Shown in pieces: positions 45,823 to 57,981 of a stretch of 64,000 nucleotides of DNA. Source of the stretch: Reticulascus tulasneorum. Its lineage: Eukaryota; Ascomycota; Sordariomycetes; Glomerellales; Reticulascaceae. The stretch spans positions 62,001 to 126,000 of the forward strand of contig LSAX01000003.1 in the NCBI GenBank assembly GCA_001557505.1. Reading direction: 5' to 3'. Numbering within the stretch: the stretch's first letter is position 1; each line of letters opens with the position of its first letter. The notes beneath the pieces are model-generated. The model saw only the letters and a program-made list of their open reading frames with translations. It made no database searches and was not told the DNA's origin. Made by a program: the position numbers and the translations under genes.

Positions 45823-47148
45823 TTCGCACGTGAGATCACATCAGGAGAGAGAATATGAACCTGGAAAAGAAGGAGATCCAGAGAGAAAGGACAAGACAAC
45901 CTAACCCTCCAGGAAGTGGGAGCTGGGGCATAATATGGCCCCTACCCATCCCATTTCCTGTGACTGCATTGTCGTCGTTGGCATTGAATCAGGAGATGAG
46001 ATCTGGGCGGTATTCGGATGGGTCGAGGTTTGCTCGCGGGAGACCCTGGCGACTGACCTCCTCGGGTATTCGCACGGATAAGCATGGATCATCCGATCTT
46101 CTCATTCGGCGCCAGGTCATGGAGATGTTTTGGACCTAGCGTTTCCAAAACCAACTAGAAACAGCAGGCCGGACAAAAAAAGGCACTACGTAGTAGACGA
46201 GAAATCCAGGGATATTCATGCGTTCTCTCGATTGGGGCAGCATTTACCATGCGGCCCGGTCCTGGTGTCTCAACTCTGACAGGTGTCCGAGGACTTGGCA
46301 GGACGCTCCAACCAGGTTACCACAAACCTGCGGTCGCATTTCCTGGTTAAAGGTTGCAGCGTGTCTGTGAATGGACTCGGCAATCCAATGCGGTCGACAG
46401 CTGCCAAAAGCGATCAAGCAAGGTCGTGTCGCATATCCAAGGACCGACTGAAGATCTTACACGCGATCGCCCTCTCCCTCTTGGGCCTCCCAGCAATGTC
46501 AACCGACTCTAATTAGGTAAGGTACCTAGTGACACGACATTAGGGAAACGGAACTTGGATCGCCGCATTAAGGGCAATCCGGCAGCAAGATGGTCAACTG
46601 TAGCCAAACCGCAACAAGAAATGGTTTGGGAGAGGCTGACTGCAGGACAAACTCGCAGGGAATGTTTATCGTACATGCATCCCGCAAGCGAGCACGTTTT
46701 AGATCAGCCACATCGGGATTCCAGAAGACGCCATACGGCACAGCAATCGGCGGGAGGGACGAGGCTGCATGGATCCTGCATTTTTCAATCTATCTTTTCT
46801 GACATTCCCTAGTTTCGATCTATGAGTAACTCTCCCCAAGAAACCTTGGTGAGTGAAGAGCTCGTTGCTCATGCAAAACCGCCATCCCAACGCCAACCAT
46901 GCAGCCCCACCCATGACCGGGAGCCTCCCTAATCCGGCCAGCCCGAGCCAGAATTGTGATCACAGACTGATTAGGACATGAGGCCAGATGAAAAGGTGCG
47001 GACACGACGGGCAGGGCCCCGTCGCACGAATGAACTCCATCGCCATAGTCTTAACATTCTGCCTCCCCTTTCTCCCATTCTCCCCTTCTCTCTTGTCATG
47101 AGGATGACATTGCCATCGGGGGCCTGCATGCTCGCCAGCACGAGGTTT
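45823..47148. other. Intergenic, no gene seen
   Basis: Upstream of the repeat membrane protein and downstream of ERD2. A TTAGGTAAGGTACCTAG tract is at 46514-46529. Plus frames of 70-94 codons have no domain or splice logic. Confidence 0.5.
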
Positions 47149-47970
47149 CTATACTGGCAGCTTGAACTTCTTTCCCTTGAGAACTTTGTTGTAGTAAATC
47201 CAAAAGAAGTCACTGTAAAGGACCGTCTGGATGAGACCCGCAATGATTGAGATCCAGTCCGTCTTCTTGGTGTCGGTGAAGTACCTCCAGATCCAATTGG
47301 GAATATAGAGCGCCCGGTATGCTCCCAGGGCGAATAGGTAGTGTGTTGTGATGGTCTCGGCCTCTCCCGTGCGCTGCAGCATGAACAGCTGAGGCAGAAT
47401 GGCAACAGATTCCAGCCAGATAGAGAACGCCCACAAGATCTCCGATACGGTATAGAAGTACGGAAACAAAATGGCTAGTATAGCCGCTCCGCCAAGTAGA
47501 TACTGCACTCGGAAGGTGTCTACATTCGGATCGTTCGTCGGCTTGTATGCGGTGGTCATGAGATATATGATGTATCCCTGGGAGCCGATGAAGAGGATCT
47601 TGAAGATAAGATTGTACAGGCTGTTCGTCTTAAACAAATCTGCCGAGCAGCGGGTCAGCAAGATGGGCTTATGGTCAACATGGTTCGATGGTGATCATAC
47701 CCAGATATCTCGTAACGTAGACCAGCAGATAAAGGGCTTGCGACTTGAACGAAATTCCGGTACAGCTCTACGACAACGTCAGCTCTAGGCACCGCAACGG
47801 CCCGGGCAACACGCACATTCAGCTGGACCATTTTATGGAGAAGGATGCCGATGCTGGCGAGGTGGGAAAGGTCCCCTGCGTACGCATTGTGTCAGTCCAT
47901 CAGTCCCATTCGGCTGAGTCTCCTGTCGTGGAGGACGCTTACCCAGCACGCGGAAGGCGTTCAACGGCAT
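47149..47970 (-). CDS. ERD2: ER lumen protein-retaining receptor ERD2
   Basis: Four exons (47970-47943, 47875-47817, 47767-47701, 47639-47149) give 214 residues, exactly the family size. Introns are 67, 49 and 61 nt. The assembled start MPLNAFRVLGDLSHLASIGILLHKM then QLNSCTGISFKSQALYLLVYVTRYLDLF is diagnostic of KDEL receptors. The seven-helix body follows, with YFYTVSEILWAFSIWLESVAILPQL, GAYRALYIPNWIWRY and the C-terminal KVLKGKKFKLPV. ERD2 cycles between Golgi and ER, binds HDEL/KDEL tails at lower pH and returns escaped ER proteins. The dilysine-like tail fits COPI retrieval. An HDEL-tailed PDI-like gene lies at the left edge of this window. Confidence 0.96.
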
Positions 47971-48528
47971 CGTGGATCAATTGCCCAATGGGCGCGCAGT
48001 ACCTCGGAGCAAACAGGTATTGCCTGAGGCTATTCGTATCGGAGGCGGCAGCGAGTCGTGGAAGAAAATCAAAAACACAAAGAGGATGGCAAGGGAGGAG
48101 ATGCTTTCTGTTCTGGCAGAGCTGGTAACTTTTCCCCGAAAGGACACGACGCGATTGCAAGCTAATTGGAAGCTGCCGCAGGTACGCGGTGCACGGGCCA
48201 TGCGTCATGGTTAGTAATTCCGAGGCTTTTCCGCCCGGATTCGCCGTAAGGCTGGCTTGGCCGAGGCACCACTTCGAAGACCACTTCGAAGTTGGTGTGA
48301 CGTATTACAAAGCTGCCTGACAAACTCCGCCGCTGCGGTGCTTGCTTATTCGTATTCGAACCTCCCTCCCTCCTTCTACAAAGGCAGGTCGGTCGGCCGG
48401 CGAGTGGACAGTCTTTTCTGCTGTTCTATGCATTGCATTTTTCACCTTTACTTTCTTCCGAACAACTATAATAATAGCACTCTGAGAGCACTCTACATAT
48501 TTTCTGGAAGTCCGCCCAGGCAGTAAGC
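47971..48528. other. Divergent promoter of ERD2 and the WLM protease
   Basis: About 560 bases between two divergent starts. Short unsupported frames only. The 100 bases before the plus-strand start are pyrimidine- and AT-rich. Confidence 0.5.
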
Positions 48529-49554
48529 ATGGCAGACGATAACCGAGACGACAGGATGTCCGACAGTTCCGATGAGGCGATCACCATCACCGTCACCCAC
48601 CGCAACATACCATGGACATTTTCATTTGCCACAGACGCGACAGTGTCTGATCTCTCTGAGTTGATCGACGAGGAACTTTCCATCCCGCCCGCAAACCAAA
48701 AGCTCATCGTCCCGAAGCTGGGACTGTTGAAACCTCCTTTCAAAGACCCGAACCTCTCCCTCACCGCATTACAAAATAAGAAGATCATGCTCATGGGCAC
48801 CGGCGCAACCGAGGTCGCGTCCCTCCAGGCCGCTTCCGAGTTTGCCGCCAAGCGCAACGCTGCACGGCGAACAACTGCGAAGAGGCCAACCCGCAGGCGG
48901 GATCAGGCAAGGACGGCTGCTGATGGATCCTACACATTTCTTTCCGTGCGGCCGTTGGCTGGCCTGCCGAATCCGGAACGCTCACTCGCGCTTTTGGAGA
49001 GGCTGAAGGAAGACCCGGGCATCCGAGCCGCGATGCGCAAGCACAAGTTCAGCGTCGGTCTGTTAACAGAGATGGAGCCTCTAGCCAACACGCAATCATC
49101 ACACGAGGGAACGACGAGGCTGCTGGGTCTGAATCGCAACCAGGGCGAGGCAATCGAACTCCGCCTGCGGACGGACGCTCATGACGGATACAGGGATTAC
49201 AGGACAATCCGCAAGACGCTTTGCCATGAGCTAGCGCATAACGTGCATGGCCCCCACGATCGAAATTTCTGGGATCTTTGCCACCAGATCGAGCGGGAAG
49301 TCGATGCAGCTGACTGGAAGCACGGCGGCCACACCACTGGGGAACAGACGTACCACGCTCCCGCTTCAGGCGACGAGGAGGATTTCGAGGATCACGGCGG
49401 CTGGGAAGGTGGCGAATTCGTCGTTGGGGGCTCGGGAAACAGTCAGGGGCTGAGTCGGAGGGAGATCCTCGCAAAGGCCGCTGAGGAAAGGCTGCGCAGA
49501 ATGAATATGGAAAGGCCTGACGGGGGAAAGCCGGATCCCGGGACGCCGTTATGA
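48529..49554 (+). CDS. Ubiquitin-like/WLM-domain metalloprotease (Wss1-related)
   Basis: An intronless frame of 341 residues. Residues about 18-95 form a ubiquitin-like domain (ITITVTHRNIPWTFSFATDATVSDL...KLIVPKLGLLKPPF...IMLMGTG). A basic Ala/Arg linker leads to the WLM peptidase domain. Its zinc site is HELAHNVHGPHDRNFW, with His233, Glu234, His237 and His243, the extended HExxH-x5-H form of Wss1/SPRTN-like enzymes. GLNRNQGEAIELRLR is also typical. The C-terminus is Gly/Glu-rich and lacks an obvious SIM or zinc finger. Related proteases degrade DNA-protein crosslinks and act on ubiquitin- or SUMO-linked substrates. The UBL-WLM arrangement matches a fungal/plant subgroup distinct from yeast Wss1, so the exact role is inferred. 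Confidence 0.9.
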   Translation: MADDNRDDRMSDSSDEAITITVTHRNIPWTFSFATDATVSDLSELIDEELSIPPANQKLIVPKLGLLKPPFKDPNLSLTALQNKKIMLMGTGATEVASLQAASEFAAKRNAARRTTAKRPTRRRDQARTAADGSYTFLSVRPLAGLPNPERSLALLERLKEDPGIRAAMRKHKFSVGLLTEMEPLANTQSSHEGTTRLLGLNRNQGEAIELRLRTDAHDGYRDYRTIRKTLCHELAHNVHGPHDRNFWDLCHQIEREVDAADWKHGGHTTGEQTYHAPASGDEEDFEDHGGWEGGEFVVGGSGNSQGLSRREILAKAAEERLRRMNMERPDGGKPDPGTPL

Positions 49555-50047
49555 TGGGTATGCTTTGGAATTGGGTTGCATTTAGGGATACCACCGGGAA
49601 GGCTGCATGGCTACGGCGTTTAGCATAGATGGCGGGGTTGCACGGATATGGCTCATCGCCTACAGAATCGAGCTTTGTCATTTTGAGTTGAAATTTATTT
49701 TGGTAAAGTTAGTCCGTAAAGCTACATGTGTGACTCGTACAGGCTTCGTTGTGTTCATGATAATCCTCCCGCCCGCAGTAGAATCGCAGCAGGATAGGGA
49801 GCAGCATACGTTAACATGTGCTGCGCGTGTGGTTGTCACTACCTTATTGGATAGAGTGCCGCTGCTTCTGGTCCCAGACTAGCCATGTCGGCGCCTCGAG
49901 TATCCACGCCGTGATGGAATGCAATCCAAACATGCCAAGGATAGGCAGAGCACCAGCCAGTTACCCATTCCTGTTCTCTTTGTCTCTCGTTTGTCCGGCC
50001 AGTTCGATCGGCTTCACAAACATGGCCCACACACGTAGCAGCGGTTC
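49555..50047. other. Convergent intergenic region
   Basis: Between the 3' ends of the WLM protease and LicD genes. No supported frame. Confidence 0.5.
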
Positions 50048-50857
50048 CTAACGGTGCCTGTATCAAAGTCAGACTCTGAATCCCGGCCAAGATTCCTTTT
50101 CAACTCACATTCTGAACTCCGTGGCTGCCAAACTCTTCAGTCCGTACTCTTCTGCTAGTATTCTCTGGAAGCTGTACGGAATCGTCGCTGGGACGTCCTC
50201 AAACTCGGTCTCCCGCATTGGAAATAAGTCCGTGGTCCTGTAGCGGTGGTAGTTCTTACAGCTCCAGACTCCCGGTTCACCGTCAGGATCCCGCTCCCCT
50301 AGCCCGGTAATGTCGACGAACAAGCCGCTGGATATGTCAACCCAGCGGGCGTCAATTACGTTTTGGCCGTCGCCGCGATCGCGCTCTGTGTGATGAGGGT
50401 TGACGTCCAGCATGTACGTCTTGTTCTTCTGGGTACCGTCGTCATCGACGTAGCTGTATGCGTGTCTCGTCTGGTTCATGTACTTGCCGAGCCAGTAGAG
50501 CGTAGCGAACGACACTTGCACGTCTGCATCCTTGTCCCATGGCAAGATACGTCCATTCCACCACCAGCCGAGCAGTGTTCCGTGTGCAAGCCAGGTCTCG
50601 ATGCCGAGCTTGTCGCAGGTGGTCAGGTATGATCGGATAAGATGGCGCAAGGTTGGCAGGTGATCTTCGTACCGTACCGGACCTTGGAAGTAGCGCGCAT
50701 CGTAATGAGCGTCAGACTGAGACTCGTGGAAGTACTTTGTATCTGACAGCACTTTAGAATCATGCTTGCCGACTCGCCGAGCAGGGCTAGGGCGAGGTTT
50801 GACCCCTGATGCTGAACAAAACATGGCGAAAAGGAGACAGGCGCTGAGCAGCTGCAT
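50048..50857 (-). CDS. LicD-family nucleotidyltransferase-like protein
   Basis: The main exon 50857-50109 encodes 249 complete residues. At its end the frame meets TGA after ...EFRM, but a good GTGAGT donor at 50108, a CTGAC branch and a CAG acceptor at 50058-50060 would give a ten-base last exon ending HR-stop (252 residues). Both endings are possible. The N-terminus MQLLSACLLFAMFCSASG is a signal peptide. The LicD core is unmistakable: LPTLRHLIRSYLTTCDKLGIETWLAHGTLLGWWWNGRILPWDKDADVQVS, with the DxD nucleotide-binding pair. RWVDISSGLFVDITGL follows. Fungal LicD proteins include Mnn4-type factors for mannosylphosphate transfer and phosphodiester additions to cell-wall glycans. The specific acceptor here is unknown. 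Probably Golgi or secreted. Confidence 0.87.
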
Positions 50858-52214
50858 CTTGGAGCTCGTGCGAGACGGATCGGAACGGGGCGAGGGGAAT
50901 AGAAATGTTGACGAGCGTTGCAGGCGGCGCCCCAGAGGCTGGCAGCGACTAATTCGGTTGGTACCTAGGTAAAGACGGCGGATTAAGGGCGGGCGTAGAA
51001 AAATAGGAGCGATGCCTCTTGTCCCCTCTCCATTGATATCAGTTGGGTAGTTTGAAATTTGATGAATTCGTGGAGAAGATTGGAAATGAGCAAGTGACTG
51101 ACAGTTAAAAGAACGACGAAAATGAAAAAAAAGGCTTGTAATTTAGCTGCGTGATGCAGCTTTATTCAGGGAGAGATTTTGAATTCTACTAACACGATTA
51201 GAGGCAAGGCCTCGCACTCGCTCTTGACGCATGGGATGATACGCACTTGACCAAGTACTTCCTCAGTTGAAATCAATCGGCAACAATGAAACAGTTGAGT
51301 AAGGTACGATAGCACTCTGTATCCGGCCCTGCCATCAAAGCTACCATCTCGAAGCCGAGTGTTAAACCACCTATCATTGAGATATTCCGTCCGGACCAAG
51401 CGCCTCGGCTACATGTCGAAAGCGCGTGCCGATCAAGATGAAGACGTTCCAACAAACTCTAGTATACGTACTCTACAACTATGAATCACGGTACCTGATG
51501 GTGGTGGCTCGTTTGTGATCGTAGGCGAGGATTGAAACTTTGGACTACATGCTATATGCTAAGAGATGTGTCCGGGCCTGCAGCGCTGCCCCTTCGCTCT
51601 CACTATTTAAGATAGCCGAATTACCTTGGCACCATTGGCGTCAAGGCGCTTAAGTCCTTGTAAAACCAACAGGTCTAGTTGCTGGCGTTGTAAACATGAC
51701 GAGGATCGAACGTTTTACAAACGACTACGCGTGACTCACAAAGGAGGCCACTCCCTCTGTCCGAATATACTTCCAAGCCGCCAGATTGTGTCCTGGGGGG
51801 CAGCCGAGAATGCATTTGCATGTTCGATGTCATTCTTCTTCAGTCTTTTTCGGTTTCCTAATACACAAAGTCTCTCCAGACTTGAGATAAAAGATTATTG
51901 CTCGCGTCGTAATGCTGGCATCCATCACATATAAACGATAAGCTTGCCATATCCACTTACATCCTTCTTGGCATCAACAAAGACAGTCCAGTCTCAGAAT
52001 ACGCGGTTGAATTCCCAGGTGTCAAAAGAAACGGTGTGGTATGGAATAACTACTAGGTAGCACACCAAAACCAGGTATCGAGGTCCCTTCCCGGCCGTAA
52101 AATTTGTACATTCCATCCATGCTCCTCATTAACGCCGATGCCATGCTATTCGTAAACCTACAGCTGTGAGAACGCAACAGTCCTCCTCCAAAGGCTGTAT
52201 CCCAAACTCGCGCT
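50858..52214. other. Intergenic, no gene seen
   Basis: LicD promoter, with GTACCTAGGTA at 50960-50972, followed by an AT-rich stretch with only short frames. No RNA gene recognised. Confidence 0.45.
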
Positions 52215-52685
52215 TCACAGGCGAACGTAAATGTCCATGCATTCAATTCTCCACTCTCGCTTTCCCAGCAAGCTCCGGAGCCACTCGATGCCCAGTCCCG
52301 TCCATTCTGCTCTCGTCTTTGACAGCTCGTTTGCTGCCGCACCAGCAAGCGCGCTAGCGGTCGAGTTCAAGATCTCGATAGCCGTGGTGTTAAAGTCGGT
52401 GCCAGATAGGGACGATGTTGGTGGTCGTGGCTGGAACCAGTTGCTGCTAAAGTCGAAGAAGCACCTGTCCGACCAGTTGCAAGACGTGAGGAAGAGGATG
52501 AGGAGCAGGAAGCTGCAGTATACGCATGGGCGATTGAGGAAATATGTGCAGATAAAGAAGAGGAATATGAAGGCGGGCGACGCGTTCGTCGGGATGAAGA
52601 GGAGAGGAAGCCAACTGCACATGTCAGCTCAGTCGCGATGCGCCGTCACACGGAGGGGCATTTTGTACCTTCTTAAGCAGAACAT
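52215..52685 (-). CDS. Small possible membrane protein, 138 residues
   Basis: A tentative two-exon model: 52685-52669 (17 nt) and 52614-52215, joined over a 54-nt intron (GTACAA...CTGACATGTGCAG). It reads MFCLRS-WLPLLFIPTNASPAFIF. Two hydrophobic stretches (FIFLFFICTYFL and CSFLLLILFL) come first. A soluble part with AIEILNSTASALAGAAANELSKTR follows, which could be an amphipathic helix. I recognise no family. A 177-codon frame lies on the opposite strand (52231-52764), but it is rich in Arg/Lys/Gln and looks like a shadow. Either frame could be chance. Confidence 0.4.
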
Positions 52686-53335
52686 GATGGGCAGCGAGCG
52701 TCTGACAGAGGATCCTTCGTTGGTGTCTCTCGCTTGCGGGCGATTCGGATCTTGCTGCTGCTAATGCAGGGTCTCTACTAAGGCGTGAGTCCTGATTTGA
52801 AATGAATCCGAGCTGCCGACCCTATCCTCTGCTATAAGCGCCAACCTGAAAAAAAGGATGAAGAAGTGTGGCGGTAGTTGACAGAATGGTGATATACCAG
52901 GGCTGTATCTCCGATCCGTAGTCGTTTTGCGACGAAAAGTGTCCTTGGTAGTGGTCAAAAGGGTTTGTCGTCTGGCCTGATTTCTTTGATGGGGTTATGA
53001 GATGCACACGTCTTGCGTCAGGATTTAGCTTATCTAATCAATTTCAATTTCATTTCGGGAAGCTGAAAGGTCTGGTCCCTCCCCCACCTCAACTTTTCGA
53101 GTTGATCTTCGTACCGGTCCTTCCTTCCTCCGGTCACTTTCTCCACCACGTCACCCCTGCTCGATCTGCAGGCTTGTTGTCGTTGGGCTGCGGTTGCCAG
53201 CCTCCCGATCATCATCCCAATTTTTTTCTTTCCCTTTTTTCTCTTTCTGTGCACAACAACCTCACGCATTCGACGGCAGGATCTTCATCGAGCATTCCCG
53301 TATCCCCTCGTCGGCTTCTCGACTCCGTGTCCATC
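52686..53335. promoter_or_regulatory. Promoter and leader of the EDC4-like gene
   Basis: The region before the decapping scaffold start becomes strongly pyrimidine-rich between about 53,080 and 53,330, with T/C runs (TTTTTTTCTTTCCC). This is typical of highly expressed fungal genes. The reading frame of the gene is open upstream to 52997, but the peptide encoded there is low quality, so I place the start at 53336. Confidence 0.5.
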
Positions 53336-56300
53336 ATGGATTCGCCTCTGCCGCCTGCGCCGACCCCTCCCAGTGGCAGCATGGCATCGAATGGCGACCG
53401 CACGAACAACTTGCTGAACCTTCTCAAGTTCAGTGGAGCTGGTCAACAAGCTTCCCATGTCCGGCAGCAACCTCAATCGTCCTACCAGCAGCCGCAGTTG
53501 CAAGGTTGGGACCAGCGCATGGCCATTCCACCACAACCTCTTCCTGCCCACATCCTCGCACCCGCGCCTTCGGCGGCCGATCCCACAGGTCTTCTCGCTG
53601 CCCTCATGCAGGGAGCTCACGACGCCGAGGACCCACGACCCGAGCCGCTTAATGCACCTGCCACCTCATCCTTCGGTGCATCTTCCCCCCCCGAGGACAC
53701 TCGAGCATACCTTCTCAACTTGTTGAACCGGCCGAAGCCCAGCCAGCATGATCAGCCGCTCCTGGAGCAGTCTCGTCCCGCAAACCACTCCTCCCACTCG
53801 GGCGACTCTCTTGGCGACGTTGCACGACAGCTCCCGCAACTTCAACGAGCGCTGGCCGAGGTCGCCGGCCAAGCTCCTCCGATGTCCAACCTACCTACCA
53901 ACGCCGGCTCGTTTGACTTTGAGTCACGCAACTTCGACCAATCCGTGTCCACCTACGGCACATACACGTTCCCTCCAACACAAGATTCCAATCTCAATGC
54001 CTCGAAGCTGTTCGGCTATAATAATAGTACTGAAGACCCGCATGCGTCCTCTCCACATAACAGGACGCCCAAGTCCGCTGTTGGCGGTCCATTCCAGCCA
54101 TTGCACTCGGCGGGTCAATCACCTGCTGGCCCTGCTTTTCAGATCTTGAAGAAGCCTCAGGGATCTCCGAGCTCTTCCCACCACGGCAGCGACCACAGGC
54201 GGTTCGGGAGCGAGCGAAGTCCCTTGGCGAGCCCCGAGCACCTCCGAAGACAGAATGAGCTCAAGTCTGCCTCGCCAGCCGAGCTCGCAGTCAACCAGAC
54301 GCCGGGCACATCCGAGTCGTTTATGAGCGCCGGAGGATCGGACAAGAATAAGGAAACTGTTTCTGAGGCCATTCACGACATTGCAGAGAAGGCGGATCGA
54401 GAGGCCCAAGAGGCGCTGGCGCGCGCTGAGGAAGAGCAAGCCCGGCCTGACTACATGCGTGATCTCGACGACATGGATCACGCGCAGACAGAGAAGGAGT
54501 TTCAGGCGAGCGCCGTCCACGCGGCCCGAGCTATTAAGGCGGAGCTCGACCGGGAGGAAAACGATGGTCTCCTCGAGGCTGTGGTCCCTATGAATATTGC
54601 TGAAGAAGTGCGAGAAATTGTCGAGGAAGCCGCCGCCCAAGGCATCGCCGACAGCTGGGAGAGTGCTGACCAGGACGAGATTGTTGTTATTGAGGAGGAG
54701 GCTGCGGCCCCTGTCAAGGTGTTCAACTTCCCGATGAAGCCTTGGATCTCGATCGCTCTTCAGGACGGGGCAACGGAACCCAGGCCACAGTTTCGAGAGG
54801 AGATCATCATGGACATCGCCCGATTGAAGAAAGAATTCGATCAGATTGACCGTAATCTCTACACTGCGACCGAGAACTACATGGCATACGGCATGTCCAA
54901 GGCAGGTGGCCTCCGAGTCATCGGACAGGAGGACGGCAAGGATGCTAAAATCTTCACTGATACGAAGGATCGCATCTTCAACGTCGCCATGTCCGTGACA
55001 CCGTCGGACCACGCGGGTGTTCATCGTGAGGCCATCATTGGCACCGGCATCAGCGGCACTGTGTACTGGGTCCAGATCAAGAACGGTGAAAAGGACCATA
55101 TCGAAGATGCCCACCCTGAGCAGTATGGTTTCGCTCTCCCTCCCATGACCTCTCAGGAGGGCGACGCCCCCGGCGGCGTACTCAAGACCAGGGCCCGGAC
55201 CTCGATGATTCATCCCGAGTTCTTTGCTGTTGGCCGAGGCAAATCCATCAATATTATCTGGCCGTCGTTCATCATGCAGCACAACCTATTCAAGCCAGGC
55301 CACGACCGCGTCGTCGACACGGAGCGGCTTGCAAAGCAGTGCTCGCTCAAAATCAACACTGGAAAAGCGGGCAAGGACTTCACATTCAGTCAGGATGATA
55401 GCGTCGTTGTATCTCTTGATAAGTCTGGGCGAGTTAAGTTCTGGGATGTGCGTGAACTGACGGCCGCCAAGGACGGCAGCGATCCCCGAGCTCCCACGCC
55501 AGCGCACACTTCGCTGGAAGTCAAGGAACCCCTACTGACCCTGACGAGCACACCCGAGGGCGAGAAGGCATGGCCCACATCCGTCCTGCTGGTGGATAAG
55601 CTTCGCCCGTACCAAAAGCGTTGCGCGCTGAGGTACATGATCATTGGCATGAAGCAGAACCACACGCTTCAGCTTTGGGATCTGGCGCTCGGGAAGCCCG
55701 TCCAAGAATTCAACCTTCCCCACAGCAAGGAGTCGGATGCGGTATGTAGTGTAATGTACCACCCTTCTACCGGAATGCTTGTTATTGGCCACCCTACTCG
55801 AAACTCCATCTACTTCGCGCACCTTTCGGCTCCTAAGTATAACCTCAAGAGCGTGTCGCAGGTGGAGTACATCCAGAGGCTCATCGCCCAGGATTCGACA
55901 ATCCCAGCGCCGGACTCGACCGCCGTTATCAGCGGTGTGCGAGAGTACTCGTTCGCAAATCGAGGGATCCTACGCAGCCTTGACATTCTCTCCACCCCCG
56001 CCATGGTGCAGGACCCTGACGAGCCGACACTTTTCGAACTCTACGCCATGCATTCAAAAGGTGTTGCGTGCCTGTTGGTGAAGCAGGCGGAGCTGGGATG
56101 GACGAAAGACAATAAGGTTCTGGCTCCGGTCGATGCGGTCGAGGCAGGCGTGGTCACGATCTCCAAACTCAAGCCTCCTGCGGCTCAGCCTGCAGATACC
56201 ACTCACCCAGCCCACCCCGAAGAACCTACGGCAAGCGCCATCCGCCTCGCCTCCCGCAGCAACCTTCCTAAAGATTCTCTTCTGCAAACAACTCCTTCGC

Positions 56301-57981
56301 AAGACGACGCTGCTTCGCGTCGTGGACCAGAATCCGTCACGCCGGCCAAGCTCAAATCGGAGGTGAAAGAAGAGGACACTCCTGTGAACGCGATCCCCAC
56401 CATCGCACCCATAGAAAAGCCTGAACGAAAAAGCCGGAAGAAGAAGGCTGCCGCGGTTGCCGCCGCCGCCGCTCTTGCCTCTGAACCCCAGCCCAACGGA
56501 GAGCAGTCGCCTCGCGTCACCGCACCCTCGGGATCTAAGCCTGACTCTGCCAAGGCCGCTTCCGTCACAATGCCCCCTAACTCCATCACCCAGGAGTCGG
56601 TCGAGTCTGCTATCAGTAACATGGAATCGCGCCTTAGCGGCAGCCTTGCTAGCCTTCTGAACGCTTCCTTCAAGAGCCTCCACGGCAAGATCGACGATGG
56701 GCTCCACGCTAGGGACATGGACTTTGATGAGCGGCAGCTCAAGCTTCTTGACATGGTGTCAGAAGTCCTCAACGAGAATACACAGAAGGTGCTCGAGGCG
56801 CTGATTCACGAGCAGTTCACTAACGCTGTCATCCCTGCCATCTCCCAGGTTGCCAGCAAGGCGGTTTCCGAGCAGTTCACCGCGAGCTTGAATTCTCAGG
56901 TGTCTCATTCGATTCAGAAGGAGATCCACAAGGCCCTCCCATCGGCCACCCACCATGCGCTGCAGAACGCTGAATTCATCAAGGCCATCTCGGATCGTGT
57001 CAGCGCTGCCGTCTCGGCTGATGTCCAGCAGGAGGTCATTGCTACTCTTACCTCCCGCATTGCCCCCACCTTCTCAAACATAGCCATACAGGCTTCCCAG
57101 CGGATAGCTGGCGAGGTGCAGCAGCAGTACCATGCTGAGTTTGAGCGAGCAAATGCCCAGCGACTGGCCGACGCCAATAAGATTGACCAGCTCAGCTCGC
57201 TGGTCACCCGCTTGTCCGACACCGTGTCCACCATGGCAGCGGCGCAGTCGCAGTTCCAAGGCGAGTTCCTCAAGTTCCAGCAGCTGGCGATCCGGCACAG
57301 CGCGCCTGAACACCATGCCGCGCCTTCCATCCATAGCCAGGCACATAGCCAGGCCTACAACCAGAGCCAGATGCAGAGCCCCGATCGATCCACGCAGCAC
57401 TCGATGAACCATCCGAACTCATATGCTCTCACGCTCTCCAACGCCTCGAAGTCCGGCACCGACTACGACGTTGATCTAGAGCAGCGGATAGCGCTGGTTG
57501 ACCAGTCCATCAAATCAGGAAAGGCAGAGGAGGCTATGATCCGCTGGATGCAATCCGGCCGAGAGCAGGACGTTTTCGACAAGTACTTGTATAAGTACAG
57601 CCCGCAGATCCTGCGGGGCCTGCCACACTTGGTGCTCCTGTCGGTTGCCGCGACAATTTCGATGGAGCTGGAAGGATCGCTTACTCGCGAGAAGATTACT
57701 TGGCTGGAGATGGTGGTTCATTCCCTCCATAACATGCTGAACCAGATGGTAAGAGTTGGCCCGTCCGATTGTGTGGAACTGGCGCTAATATGAAGCAGGA
57801 TGAGGAGGCACGTACGGTTACACCTAAGATTATGAACCTCGTGGTTACTCGCGTTGAGAATCTCTTTGTGCGAATCAGCTCTTCGTCGGGCAACGACCCG
57901 ATCTTGAAGAACCTCTCGCAGATGATCGCCCTCGCTAAGCGGATCAACGAAGTCTGCAGAGCCGCGCCTCGTTTCGACTAA
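53336..57981 (+). CDS. EDC4/Pdc1-like mRNA decapping scaffold
   Basis: Exons 53336-57748 and 57799-57981 join in phase 0 over a 50-nt intron (GTAAGA...AAGCAG), giving 1,531 residues. The first 450 residues are disordered and Pro/Gln/Ser-rich, with short LLNLLK and YLLNLLNRPK repeats that may be binding motifs. A charged Glu/Lys/Ala coiled coil follows (about 360-470). A WD40-like propeller spans roughly residues 500-930 (DRIFNVAMSVTPSDHAGVHREAIIGTG, SLDKSGRVKFWDVREL, TLQLWDLALGKPVQEF). After a basic/Ala-rich linker the C-terminal helical domain contains SIQKEIHKALPSATHHAL and QRIAGEVQQQYHAEFERAN, ending LSQMIALAKRINEVCRAAPRFD. Domain order and length match EDC4 (human) and Pdc1 (fission yeast), P-body scaffolds that link Dcp2 to activators. 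Confidence 0.88.

Noticed and set aside
52231..52764. A 177-codon plus-strand frame near the EDC4-like promoter
   Set aside because: It is rich in Lys, Arg and Gln with no domain. The minus-strand model has a better splice structure, though it too is uncertain.
54119..55282. A 387-codon open frame on the minus strand inside the EDC4-like gene
   Set aside because: It is antisense to a well-supported coding exon. Its composition is that of a mirrored GC-rich frame, and it has no domain.
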